The notes under the pieces are model-generated. The model saw nothing but the letters and a program-made list of their open reading frames with translations, was not told where the DNA came from and did not search any database. A stretch of DNA of 22,219 bases from Methylococcaceae bacterium UBA7658 (GTDB lineage: Bacteria > Pseudomonadota > Gammaproteobacteria > Methylococcales > Methylomonadaceae): the NCBI GenBank assembly GCA_002483425.1, contig DLHW01000024.1, positions 16,246 through 38,464 of the forward strand, given 5' to 3'. The position numbers and the translations under genes were made by a program. Positions 1 through 7,763 of this stretch are shown here, piece by piece. How positions within the stretch are numbered: position 1 is the first letter of the stretch; each line of letters opens with the position of its first letter.

Positions 1-132
1 TCCCTTCCGGGCCTGGCGGGGTTTACAGCGTATCGTTGCGGGAGGACCAACACGATCACCATCGTAATATTCAGCCGTTCGATTAACTGCCACGGCTAAA
101 GGCTGCGTATTATCGTTGAATAATGTAAACAT
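1..132 (-). CDS. Partial hypothetical ORF, runs off left edge
   Basis: From an ATG at 132 the minus strand stays open for 44 codons to the window edge. The peptide begins MFTLFNDNTQPLAVAVNRTA and continues with a basic, proline-containing stretch. I do not recognise the family. No good ribosome binding site precedes the ATG; the upstream bases are an AT run. Base composition is more GC-rich than the neighbouring esterase gene. It could be the N-terminus of a real gene or a chance open frame. Confidence 0.25.
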   Translation of the reverse strand, partial: MFTLFNDNTQPLAVAVNRTAEYYDGDRVGPPATIRCKPRQARKG

Positions 133-290
133 TACAACACTGCATTATCAATATATATATTTCCCTCGATCAATAGCGATGAAAAATTTTTCAATCGAAT
201 TTTTCCAATAAAATATCTTGTTAATCAAGTTAGATATTGAATGGATTGCAAAATGTTGCGTTCGTGAAAGGACTCTCCTGATTATAAAGT

Positions 291-1754
291 TTATCTATGT
301 AAAGGGCCTGGATTTAACGGCCAACTATCGGTTCGAAAGGGTGTAATTGGTAATTTATCTGCGCAGGAAATCATGCCGATTGGAGGGTTGTCTGACCATG
401 CATAACGAACTGCGTAAGGCTTTTTAACTTTTTCGCTGAAAACTTGTACCGAAGAGCCGACTATTTTAGCCTGAGCTCTTTGCCATTTTCGATCGGTTGC
501 TGCAATCAAAAAGGACTCTGCGAATCCGGTGCTTTGTTCTATGCATTGAGGGCCATTTTTAAAATCGATTCGTAAAATACCGTTATCTTCGGCTACGTTA
601 CTAACTGTAGGTGCTGTACCGAGAAGTTTATTTTCGTAGACTAATTGATTAGCAACTTCTGCGGCTCGTTCTCCAAATGGTAATTTGATTTTAGGATGTA
701 TATCGGTATCCCCTAAATCGAGGGTTACTACTAAACCAGCGGGTTGAGAATCGATTACTGCTAATCTTTGTGAATCTCGAATTCCGGCCCATTGACTATT
801 ACCATTCGGTCGAGCATTCGGTTGTCCGAATTTTGGTAACTGTACGATAACGAAGGGTAGCGCGGGTTGCCCCCAGCTTTTCCTCCAATCTTTCATTAGC
901 AAAGTCAAATATCGCCCGTAATGATCCGCGTCTGAACGATTGCCCTCGCCTTGATACCAAAGTACGCCTTTTATCGGTTTACTTACTAATGGCTTTATCA
1001 TAAAGTCGAATAACTCGGAGGGCGTATCCGTGCCAAATCTTCTGTCAGGTTTTTTATTAATTTTCTTAGCCTTATGAGTTTGTCTTTGTTTAAATCGATT
1101 TTCAGAGATAAGATTTTTTGGTACTTGAGAAAAACTAGTAGAACTAATCCACGATTCAATCCATGTGCCGCCTAAAGAAGCATCAATTAAACCAATCGGT
1201 GCTTTAAGTTTTTCAAATAATTTTGCACCAAAAGACAAACAAACTGCGGAGAAGTCTCGATTTCCATTGGCATCTGCAGGCATCCAGCGGTTGGCATCGG
1301 GTTGAGTCTTTTCTATTGTTTTAGTTGCTTGATAGATAGAAATTGGCTTTCCCTTCAATTGTTCGACAATTCGATTACTATCTTGTGTTAGCTTGAGTGG
1401 AAAAGCCATATTCGATTGGCCGCTACAAACCCAAAGTTCTCCGACATTTACTTTGATGGAACGATGCGGTTTATCGATTACTAATTCCGATGGTCCACTA
1501 AACACCTTAGGAACATTAAATTTAGCCGACCAAACGGTCGAAGCGGGTTTCACATTGACAGTTTGGTCTGCGAAAGATAATGAAAAACTCTCATTGTTAG
1601 TTGCAGTGCCGGTAACTAACCAATCAGTACCACGCTGAACGACCATTCCGTTTTGGATAAATGGGTCTAATACTATTTCAGCTTGTGCATGATTTGTTGA
1701 AAGCACAGCAATTAAGACAATTATTTGAATAGTCAATTTAAACCATACAACCAC
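291..1754 (-). CDS. Secreted sialate O-acetylesterase-like (SASA family) esterase
   Basis: Predicted exported carbohydrate O-acetylesterase of the SASA/DUF303 family, which removes acetyl groups from sialic acids or other acetylated glycans. Visible in the 487-residue product: a Sec signal peptide (basic start, hydrophobic core, cleavage after HAQA), the nucleophile motif GQSNM (Ser about 114), the conserved WYQGE block (about 266-270) and the D-x-H pair in GDTDIHP (about 351-353) followed by FGERAA. These cover the expected Ser-Asp-His set, so it looks intact. An in-frame ATG at 1784 overlaps the upstream gene's stop as ATGA. I prefer the GTG at 1754 because AGGAGA lies six bases before it and gives a compact signal peptide; the ATG has no such site. 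Coupling to the GSCFA gene suggests a joint role in a surface or exopolysaccharide, but the true substrate is unknown. Confidence 0.85.
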   Translation of the reverse strand: MVVWFKLTIQIIVLIAVLSTNHAQAEIVLDPFIQNGMVVQRGTDWLVTGTATNNESFSLSFADQTVNVKPASTVWSAKFNVPKVFSGPSELVIDKPHRSIKVNVGELWVCSGQSNMAFPLKLTQDSNRIVEQLKGKPISIYQATKTIEKTQPDANRWMPADANGNRDFSAVCLSFGAKLFEKLKAPIGLIDASLGGTWIESWISSTSFSQVPKNLISENRFKQRQTHKAKKINKKPDRRFGTDTPSELFDFMIKPLVSKPIKGVLWYQGEGNRSDADHYGRYLTLLMKDWRKSWGQPALPFVIVQLPKFGQPNARPNGNSQWAGIRDSQRLAVIDSQPAGLVVTLDLGDTDIHPKIKLPFGERAAEVANQLVYENKLLGTAPTVSNVAEDNGILRIDFKNGPQCIEQSTGFAESFLIAATDRKWQRAQAKIVGSSVQVFSEKVKKPYAVRYAWSDNPPIGMISCADKLPITPFRTDSWPLNPGPLHR

Positions 1755-1760
1755 GTTAAT

Positions 1761-1766
1761 TCTCCT
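1761..1766 (-). promoter_or_regulatory. Ribosome binding site deciding the esterase start
   Basis: On the minus strand AGGAGA lies six bases upstream of a GTG (1754) and inside the longer ORF that begins with ATG at 1784. It is the only strong Shine-Dalgarno match near either start, so it argues for the GTG start. Confidence 0.6.
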
Positions 1767-1780
1767 AAAGCAAAGTAATA

Positions 1781-3277
1781 TCATTTTTTTTCAAGTAACT
1801 CTTCATCGCAAGCAGCTTCCGAAAGCGCCATCATAGTATTAATAAAATCATCTTGGTCGGATTCCGTATTTAATTCATCTTTAACAGATGGTTCGGCATT
1901 GGTTAGATGACTCATAAATAGAGTCATTACACGATTAACACCTTCCTGAGTTATCGAACGTAAATCCTCACCGAAAAACCTGCCGCGGTTATGTTGCCCG
2001 GTTATAATTTCATAAGAAGGGAAATAGAATACGTTTTTGTGAGATTTACTTACCATCTCCGCCGACACACGAAGTACTGACTTAGAATAAGTCGTTGAAA
2101 CAAACACGTGCCTATTTTCATAAGTTGCTGCTAACGGTACCGGCGATACAGTAAAAATAATTTTTGCCTTGGAATTAATAATGCGTAATTTTGATATAAA
2201 CAGCTTCAGATCCGTGGTTATTTCGTCAACGCTAAAATTTACGAATTTATACTTAGCGGGGATATATTGACCGCCTGCAACTCCGGGCGCGATTGGAAAT
2301 GCCGCCCCATCTAATCGGGAAATCCAACATTCTGTTAAGCCCAAGGTGAAAACAATAACATCCAAAGAGAGGAACATTTGTTTAACTGCTTTTAAATGGC
2401 GCTGCCTGTCAGTAAGTAGGTCTTTAACGCTTATAAAACCTTCAGGTTCAATTCTTGGTCTAAACGGATCGCAAAAACGATCATCTGACTGTTTCCAAAA
2501 TTTATCAATTGGCTCAAAATAACCAAATGCTCTATCAAACAATTGCAATAACTGTCGCGCTGTATAAATATTTCCATAACGGGCTGTAAAGTCGTAAAAG
2601 CCTTTAGCTTCAGCGTTATTGGGAAAGTCACCGATAGGTTCTTCCGTAACTAAAAAGTTAAATCCTTGATCGCGTATTTTTTTTGATATGTGTTGTGCGA
2701 AACAGCTGCCTGCCGTCGCAACCTTATCCGTCTTTCGAATTTTAAAAGGCGCCTGACTTATCGGGTCGACTTCTTGCCATGGTAACTTTGATACTGATTG
2801 TTTCCAATAGGAATTATCCGGCAGGCCAATGTACGGATGCCGTATACTTGAATCATCATGCAATGTATTTTCTGAAGGATGAGCATTGGCGAAAAATTGA
2901 TTATTTTTAATTTTTTGCGCCGCATATTCCGACAGATAAAGCAACATAAGTTTCCCGTATTCCTCATTAGCATGAGTAGGGTCCGAACCTATAAATTCAT
3001 CACGCAAATAGCCGGTATCCGAATAGATTGACTTCGGCAGATCCAGAAATTCTAAATGGTTAGATTTTGTAACTTTTTTGATTAAGGTATTTTGATATTT
3101 CCATGCATTTAAGCGCAAGGAAGCTTTAGCGATACCGTACTTCGAAATGGCTAGATTAAATTTCCCCGGGTGATTTTCCAATAATTTCGCATTTTCGATA
3201 GGTGGCGAGGGCGGAAGAACAATACAGGGTATATTAGAGGGTTGGCAATAATCTCTTAATGCTAAAAGCCACCACAC
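1781..3277 (-). CDS. GSCFA-domain protein, 5' part broken
   Basis: The open frame encodes 498 residues beginning at a GTG. Residues about 185-440 form a GSCFA domain (Pfam PF08885), with the name-giving GSCFA at 190-194 and a TLGLTECW-type block near residue 315. The family is poorly characterised, associated with polysaccharide biosynthesis and related to SGNH/PC-esterase enzymes. Before the domain, residues about 15-115 carry LPPSPPI and DPTHANEEYGK, the latter like SGNH block V (D-x-x-H). This means the open frame starts inside an SGNH-like domain. The missing N-terminal half is visible upstream in another frame (separate entry), so the gene is probably a pseudogene or a sequencing-error victim, though the GSCFA domain is intact. 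The stop overlaps the ATG at 1784 of the esterase frame (ATGA). Confidence 0.75.
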   Translation of the reverse strand: MWWLLALRDYCQPSNIPCIVLPPSPPIENAKLLENHPGKFNLAISKYGIAKASLRLNAWKYQNTLIKKVTKSNHLEFLDLPKSIYSDTGYLRDEFIGSDPTHANEEYGKLMLLYLSEYAAQKIKNNQFFANAHPSENTLHDDSSIRHPYIGLPDNSYWKQSVSKLPWQEVDPISQAPFKIRKTDKVATAGSCFAQHISKKIRDQGFNFLVTEEPIGDFPNNAEAKGFYDFTARYGNIYTARQLLQLFDRAFGYFEPIDKFWKQSDDRFCDPFRPRIEPEGFISVKDLLTDRQRHLKAVKQMFLSLDVIVFTLGLTECWISRLDGAAFPIAPGVAGGQYIPAKYKFVNFSVDEITTDLKLFISKLRIINSKAKIIFTVSPVPLAATYENRHVFVSTTYSKSVLRVSAEMVSKSHKNVFYFPSYEIITGQHNRGRFFGEDLRSITQEGVNRVMTLFMSHLTNAEPSVKDELNTESDQDDFINTMMALSEAACDEELLEKK

Positions 3278-3606
3278 ATAGGTTTTTTAAATATACTGTC
3301 TATTTTTTTATTTATCTTTGTCTCATTGATACCTTTTCTGTTAATTAATGAGCATATTGCATACTGATTACCGGTTGGTCATAAAATAATTAATGAAGAA
3401 CCTTTTATGTTGTGACCGACATGTTCTCTAATTTTGTTTTGATCGCTCGCCTCAAACAATTCGAGTCCGGGGGCATTAGGATTAAGAACAAATATTTGCG
3501 ATCTAAGTTGGACGAAGTCATAGAAATCAAGATAATCGTTCTTATAGACATTGCTGGCGCGTTCTAGAGAAATAATATGTCTGTGACCGATAAAAGTAAT
3601 TTTCAT
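3278..3606 (-). pseudogene. Detached 5' end of the GSCFA gene (SGNH-like domain)
   Basis: From an ATG at 3606 the minus strand reads MKITFIGHRH..., like the GNSH block I start of bacterial SGNH-hydrolase-like proteins, but with Arg where the Ser nucleophile is expected. It continues to SSLIIL, meets a TGA (3376-3378), then resumes in the same frame with PTGNQYAICSLINR, which fits SGNH block III. About 34 codons further on a run of six A needs one extra base to join the frame of the 498-residue ORF (...FKK-T-Y-V-W-W-L-L...). One nonsense and one frameshift lesion therefore separate blocks I/III from block V. A real biological break and a sequencing error both remain possible. Confidence 0.6.
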
Positions 3607-3846
3607 ATGAATTAAGTGATGTAAAGTCGGATTTAAGAGCAAGGCAGAATTGTTGCTTAAAAAATTTTCAGAGAGAACTATCTTTTATATGGGGCTTATA
3701 ACCTAAAGATAACACACTAACAGCTTTTTAGTGAATTCTTAGTATCGTAAAAAAACGCTATCTGAAAACATACTTACCTTGCCCCGCTCTTGTGGAGAAT
3801 TGACTAAAAACTGAAACCGTATCGCACTTAGTTAGAAGAAACAAAT

Positions 3847-4035
3847 ATGCGCTATTATTTTTTGCCGCCCAGTTGTGCCCTGGTTACAACCCTGAATTAA
3901 ATCGCATAGAACTGCTGTGGCGTAAATTGAAATTCCTTTTAAACATTTACACCTATTCTATATTGACCAAGCCATTGATGAGACTTGTCTGGGATTTGGG
4001 TCATCAATCCTAACTGTTTGCCAAGCGCTCAAAGG
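3847..4035 (+). pseudogene. IS630-family transposase C-terminal remnant
   Basis: Three frame segments together match the C-terminus of IS630-type DDE transposases. The first reads NMRYYFLPP. A second frame reads GYNPELNRIELLWRKLKF, the family's SPELNPIE..WR.LK signature with the catalytic Glu region. A third reads AIDETCLGFGSS, matching the ALDE...GFGS tail. At least two frameshifts separate them, and nothing of the N-terminal part or clear terminal repeats is visible, so this is a dead fragment. Confidence 0.7.
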
Positions 4036-4077
4036 TTCGCTTAACTGTCTTTTTTAAGCTGTTTTCTCTAAGGGTTC

Positions 4078-4108
4078 TTGACATATTTTGGGTATTTGTT
4101 GAGATAAT
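4078..4108 (+). promoter_or_regulatory. Candidate sigma70 promoter for the STAND gene
   Basis: A perfect TTGACA (4078-4083) is followed 19 bases later by GATAAT (4103-4108), five of six matches to the -10 consensus. The spacer is slightly long. Transcription from here would give a leader of about 135 bases before the ATG at 4252. A second TTGACA at 4201 lacks a convincing -10. Confidence 0.5.
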
Positions 4109-4134
4109 AATTTGGCTTACAGCCAAAATATTAT
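4104..4134. repeat. Inverted repeat over the -10 region
   Basis: Two 14-base arms (4104-4117 and 4121-4134) pair at 13 of 14 positions around a three-base centre (TAC). The inner arms are TTTGGCT and AGCCAAA. The left arm overlaps the proposed -10 of the STAND gene, so it could be an operator, or a hairpin at the transcript start. It could also be left over from the adjacent insertion element. Confidence 0.55.
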
Positions 4135-4251
4135 TTATTGAACTTGAAGCATATAGAAAATGAGTGTATCAATCGCCTTATGGAGCACATGCAGGCCTAG
4201 TTGACAGAGGATAAACCAATTTTTCTTAGTAACACCGTTCGGTGAGGTGTC

Positions 4252-7119
4252 ATGCCATATCCATTACGCATATTTCTTGCATCACCTGGTGACGTTCCGC
4301 GCGAACGCAAATTAACTCGTGAAACGATCGAGTTTATCGCACGCATTCATCGCTTTCGCGAGTATTTCGATATTGAAACTATCGCTTGGGAAGCGGTTGC
4401 ATTGGAAGCTGGCTTAACCCCGCAAGAAGCTATCATCCGAGGCTTACCTAAGCCAGAAGATTGCGATTTAGCCATAATCATTTTATGGAAACGCATCGGA
4501 ACACCTCTACCTGCCGATTTTGAATTAAAAGAAGATGGCACTCCCTATTTTTCAGGTACCGAATGGGAATGCTGTAATGCTATAAAAGGATTTAATAGCA
4601 TCCGTAAGAAACCGTCGGCAGTTTGGATATACCGGCGTAATGAAGTGCCGCAATTTGCTGCAAACGATCCTGAGTTAAAGGAAAAACTGCAGCAATGGGA
4701 AAGATTAGAAATTTTTTTTGCTAATTTCAACAACTCAGACGGTTCGATTAAAAGCGGTATTAATGTCTACGAATCGCCCGATGATTATCAGCGTCAATTC
4801 GAACAACACCTGGTTAATTTTTTAGAAAACTTGCTTGAAAGTCAGCCCCAAATTGTAGCCAGCGGCTCCGATCCGGAAACTGCTCAAGAACCGTTATGGC
4901 CGGGTTCGCCTTATCCCGGATTAAATGCATTTACCCCTGAACAAGGAGCGATTTTTTTCGGTCGCGGGCGAGAAATTGATCAATTATTGCAACAATTTAG
5001 CGACCCTAAAACGAAATTTATTGCGGTAGTCGGCGTTTCCGGCTCGGGGAAGTCGTCCCTAGTAAAAGCAGGTTTAGTTCCGCATTTACGTATAGGCACT
5101 GTAGGTTATGCTCCGTGGCTCGATTTAATGTTCAAACCCGGCGAACGGGGCGGAAATCCCTTTATGGCTTTAGCGTTCGCTCTAAAATCTGAACTTAAAA
5201 TTGACGCACAAACAGAAAAAGAAATTGCCCGCAAGATCGAGGGTGACCATCGCATAGCTGCGGCATTACTTACCGAATGGCTATCGCTACATAACCCTAG
5301 GACTGAGATTTTATTAGTCATCGATCAGTTCGAAGAATTATTCACGCAATGCACACCGGATAACAGGCATAATTTTATTAAATTGCTTGACCATTTAGTT
5401 AACCTTCCGCGTATTCGTAGTATCGTGACACTACGCGCCGATTTTTTCGGTCACGCCATTAACGAACCGTTATTAGCCGGTTTGCTCAGGCAGGATCGAG
5501 GAACTTTCCCGCTCGAACCGCCCGGAATCGGCGCGTTGCATGAAATGATCACGCGGCCCGCGCAGGTGGCCGGTATCGAGTTGGAGGAAGGTTTGCCTCA
5601 GCGGTTATTAGACGATGTTAGCGGTCCCGGTTCAATGCCTTTAATTGCATTCACACTCAATCAACTTTATCAACAAAATCACAACCGCATTCTGAGTTTA
5701 GCGGCTTATAAGGATTTCGGCGGTGTCAAAGGCGCCATTCAAAAACGGGCCAATTCTGCCTTACAAGACTTAAACGTCGATCTGAATACGCTATTGCCGA
5801 AACTTTTTGCCAACTTAGTCGAAGTTAATGAACAGGAAGTCGCCACCCGCCGCCGGGCGCGGCAATCGGTATTCGTCAATGACGTAAAAAAAATTTCGGA
5901 TGCCTTGATTGAAGCAAGACTATTAGCGAGTACAGAAGGCGAAGATAAGCAGCCTTCTATCGAAGTTGCGCATGAAACTGTTTTGAGCGGCTGGGATCGC
6001 TTACAACAATGGATACTCAGTCATGCGGGCGCGTTGCGCGCCCGCCGGGATTTGGAACAAATTGCGAACGAATGGAGTAAATCCGGACGACCATTGGGAG
6101 CCTTACATCCTTTAGGTTCTTTTTACAAACGCTACAATAATGCTGCCGAACCTCGCTCCCAAGTCGCCAACGATTATCTCGCCGCTTGTAAACGGCTAAG
6201 GAAATATATAGCCGTCTATATTGTTACCTTCGCTTTAATCGGTTTAATTCTTGCCGGCGTGTTATTCCATGTCACTAAGTCCGCTTATCCGCCGGTATTT
6301 GCAACTAAAGCTTTGTTTGTTCAAATAGGTTTATTGCCGCTGCCAAAACCGATCATGATCGCAATACCTGCCGGCGAATACCAAATGGGAGACCAATCCG
6401 GTCAGCAATATCCCAACGAAACTCCCGTTCATACCGTGAAGTTTACAAAACCATTCGAACTGGGGAAATATGAAGTCACTTTTAGAGATTACGATCTATT
6501 CGCCGCCGCAACTGGCCGGTTAAAACCGAACGATCAAGGCTGGGGACGCGACGACCGTCCAGTTATCAATATTACTTGGCTCGATGCAAAAGCTTATACC
6601 GAATGGTTAGCCAACATTACTGGAGCGCCCTACCGGTTACCCGCGGAGGCAGAATGGGAATACGCTGCTCGCGCTGGTTCAAATGAAGAAGCTTATTGGT
6701 CAAAGCCTCATGAGGGCCTTCCTTACTCTGCTTGTAATTATGCCAACTTGCTTGATATAAAAAATGCGGCTACCATCAAAAATGTTTATCCTGGCGTAAA
6801 TTTTAAGCCTTATGACTGCGAAGATGATTACGCTTTCACGGCCCCGGTTGGAAAATTTCTACCGAACCGATGGGGGTTATACGATATGCTGGGCAATGTT
6901 TGGGAGTGGACGCAAGATTGTTATGATCTAAAAAATAACAAGGCGTCTGAGGAGGGTAAGGCGGAAAATAAGCCGGAAAGTCATAAAAATTGTTCTCGCT
7001 TTGTGATGCGCGGAGGTTCTTGGCGTGGCCCGAAAATAGTGCGGTTTTCGGTTCGTCCTCAACTCACAAAAAAATACCATAACAACCATATCGGGCTACG
7101 CCTCGCTAAAACTCCTTAG
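4252..7119 (+). CDS. DUF4062 - STAND NTPase - TM - FGE-like fusion protein
   Basis: A 955-residue multidomain signalling protein. Residues about 5-100 are a DUF4062 domain (RIFLASPGDVPRER), found at the N-terminus of bacterial STAND proteins. Residues about 220-600 are a STAND-type P-loop NTPase: FGRGREID (236-243), Walker A GVSGSGKSS (261-269) and Walker B LLVIDQFEELF (about 354-364). A single transmembrane helix lies near 652-672, and about 700-955 is a formylglycine-generating-enzyme-like (FGE-sulfatase, C-type lectin fold) domain with IPAGEYQMG, RLPAEAEWEYAAR, GNVWEWTQD and RGGSW. The two cysteines used by true FGEs are absent after RGGSW, so this domain is more likely a binding module than an oxidase. 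ATP-driven switching with the FGE-like domain as sensor and DUF4062 as effector is inference. The start is supported by GAGG five bases upstream. It stands alone, next to an insertion remnant, as accessory defence genes often do. Confidence 0.9.
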   Translation: MPYPLRIFLASPGDVPRERKLTRETIEFIARIHRFREYFDIETIAWEAVALEAGLTPQEAIIRGLPKPEDCDLAIIILWKRIGTPLPADFELKEDGTPYFSGTEWECCNAIKGFNSIRKKPSAVWIYRRNEVPQFAANDPELKEKLQQWERLEIFFANFNNSDGSIKSGINVYESPDDYQRQFEQHLVNFLENLLESQPQIVASGSDPETAQEPLWPGSPYPGLNAFTPEQGAIFFGRGREIDQLLQQFSDPKTKFIAVVGVSGSGKSSLVKAGLVPHLRIGTVGYAPWLDLMFKPGERGGNPFMALAFALKSELKIDAQTEKEIARKIEGDHRIAAALLTEWLSLHNPRTEILLVIDQFEELFTQCTPDNRHNFIKLLDHLVNLPRIRSIVTLRADFFGHAINEPLLAGLLRQDRGTFPLEPPGIGALHEMITRPAQVAGIELEEGLPQRLLDDVSGPGSMPLIAFTLNQLYQQNHNRILSLAAYKDFGGVKGAIQKRANSALQDLNVDLNTLLPKLFANLVEVNEQEVATRRRARQSVFVNDVKKISDALIEARLLASTEGEDKQPSIEVAHETVLSGWDRLQQWILSHAGALRARRDLEQIANEWSKSGRPLGALHPLGSFYKRYNNAAEPRSQVANDYLAACKRLRKYIAVYIVTFALIGLILAGVLFHVTKSAYPPVFATKALFVQIGLLPLPKPIMIAIPAGEYQMGDQSGQQYPNETPVHTVKFTKPFELGKYEVTFRDYDLFAAATGRLKPNDQGWGRDDRPVINITWLDAKAYTEWLANITGAPYRLPAEAEWEYAARAGSNEEAYWSKPHEGLPYSACNYANLLDIKNAATIKNVYPGVNFKPYDCEDDYAFTAPVGKFLPNRWGLYDMLGNVWEWTQDCYDLKNNKASEEGKAENKPESHKNCSRFVMRGGSWRGPKIVRFSVRPQLTKKYHNNHIGLRLAKTP

Positions 7120-7150
7120 TTCGAGGCCGTTTTATAGAGCCGGTCAACGT

Positions 7151-7166
7151 AACTAAAATTTTAGTT
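7151..7166. repeat. Perfect 16-bp palindrome before the DUF1348 gene
   Basis: AACTAAAATTTTAGTT is a perfect palindrome with no spacer, 32 bases after the STAND gene stop and 57 bases before the DUF1348 start. A -10-like TATACT (7184-7189) has its expected -35 position inside the right arm (7161-7166, 17-base spacer). That makes an operator-like role possible; a weak terminator is the alternative. Confidence 0.45.
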
Positions 7167-7222
7167 GATGTTTAGCGATGGGTTATACTGAATTCCTTGT
7201 AATCCCCCCAAAGGAATTCAAT

Positions 7223-7702
7223 ATGCTTATTAACCCAGAATCCCGCCCGCCTTTTCCGCCCTTTACCCGCGAAACCGCCGCCCAAAAAGTACGCATGGCC
7301 GAGGATGGCTGGAATAATCGCGATCCCGAAAAAGTTGCTCTAGCCTATACCATCGATAGCCAATGGCGGAATCGCGCCGAATTTCCGGTTGGCCGGGAAC
7401 AGATTATCGAATTCCTTAAACACAAATGGGCGACGGAATTGGAATACCGTTTAATCAAGGAGCTATGGGCGTTCGACGGTAGCCGCATCGCAGTTCGTTT
7501 CGCCTACGAGTGGCGGAATGAAAACGGTCAATGGTTTCGTTCATACGGTAATGAAAACTGGGAATTTAATGATCAAGGTTTTATGCAAAAACGCTACGCC
7601 AGCATTAACGACTTAACAATCGATCAGAAGGACCGGCTGTTTCATTGGCCGCAAGGATGCCGTCCTAGCGACCATCCGGGCTTGAGTGAACTCGGACTCT
7701 AG
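7223..7702 (+). CDS. DUF1348 (NTF2-like) family protein
   Basis: A 159-residue soluble protein of the DUF1348 family, a nuclear-transport-factor-2/SnoaL-like cone fold. The sequence follows the family closely throughout: ETAAQKVRMAEDGWNNRDPE, the W-R-N-R block, GREQIIEFLKHKW, then RSYGNENWEF, and a DHPGLSELGL tail. It has no signal peptide or membrane segment. The biochemical function of the family is not established; a small-molecule binding or isomerase-like role is only an analogy to the fold. The ATG at 7223 is chosen because AAAGGA precedes it by seven bases; an in-frame ATG at 7178 has no binding site and would add residues outside the family. It is probably transcribed alone and ends at the shared terminator with lplT. 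Confidence 0.85.
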   Translation: MLINPESRPPFPPFTRETAAQKVRMAEDGWNNRDPEKVALAYTIDSQWRNRAEFPVGREQIIEFLKHKWATELEYRLIKELWAFDGSRIAVRFAYEWRNENGQWFRSYGNENWEFNDQGFMQKRYASINDLTIDQKDRLFHWPQGCRPSDHPGLSELGL

Positions 7703-7739
7703 TAATCAGGTTAAACCAGCAGCTCGCTTGAAAAAGGTT

Positions 7740-7761
7740 AAAGCACAAGAAATTGTGCTTT
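7740..7761. terminator. Bidirectional terminator hairpin between DUF1348 gene and lplT
   Basis: A perfect 9-bp stem (AAAGCACAA / TTGTGCTTT) with a GAAA loop sits between two convergent genes. The lplT stop begins three bases to the right. A T-run follows on the minus strand a few bases beyond the stem, so it fits termination of lplT best and may also serve the plus-strand gene. Confidence 0.65.
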
Positions 7762-7763
7762 GC

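Noticed and set aside
180..193. Perfect 14-base A/T palindrome TGAAAAATTTTTCA downstream of the esterase gene
   Set aside because: Very AT-rich and spacer-free; in such base composition it is not convincing as a terminator or operator.
4244..4251. Short CACCG-TT-CGGTG dyad (4233-4244) running up to the ribosome site (GAGG) of the STAND gene as a translation-blocking hairpin
   Set aside because: A two-base loop is sterically poor and the alternative pairings are only four to five base pairs, so a regulatory role is not supported.
6350..7119. Annotation of the STAND protein's C-terminal domain as an active formylglycine-generating enzyme
   Set aside because: The cysteines expected after RGGSW are absent, and no sulfatase gene is nearby.
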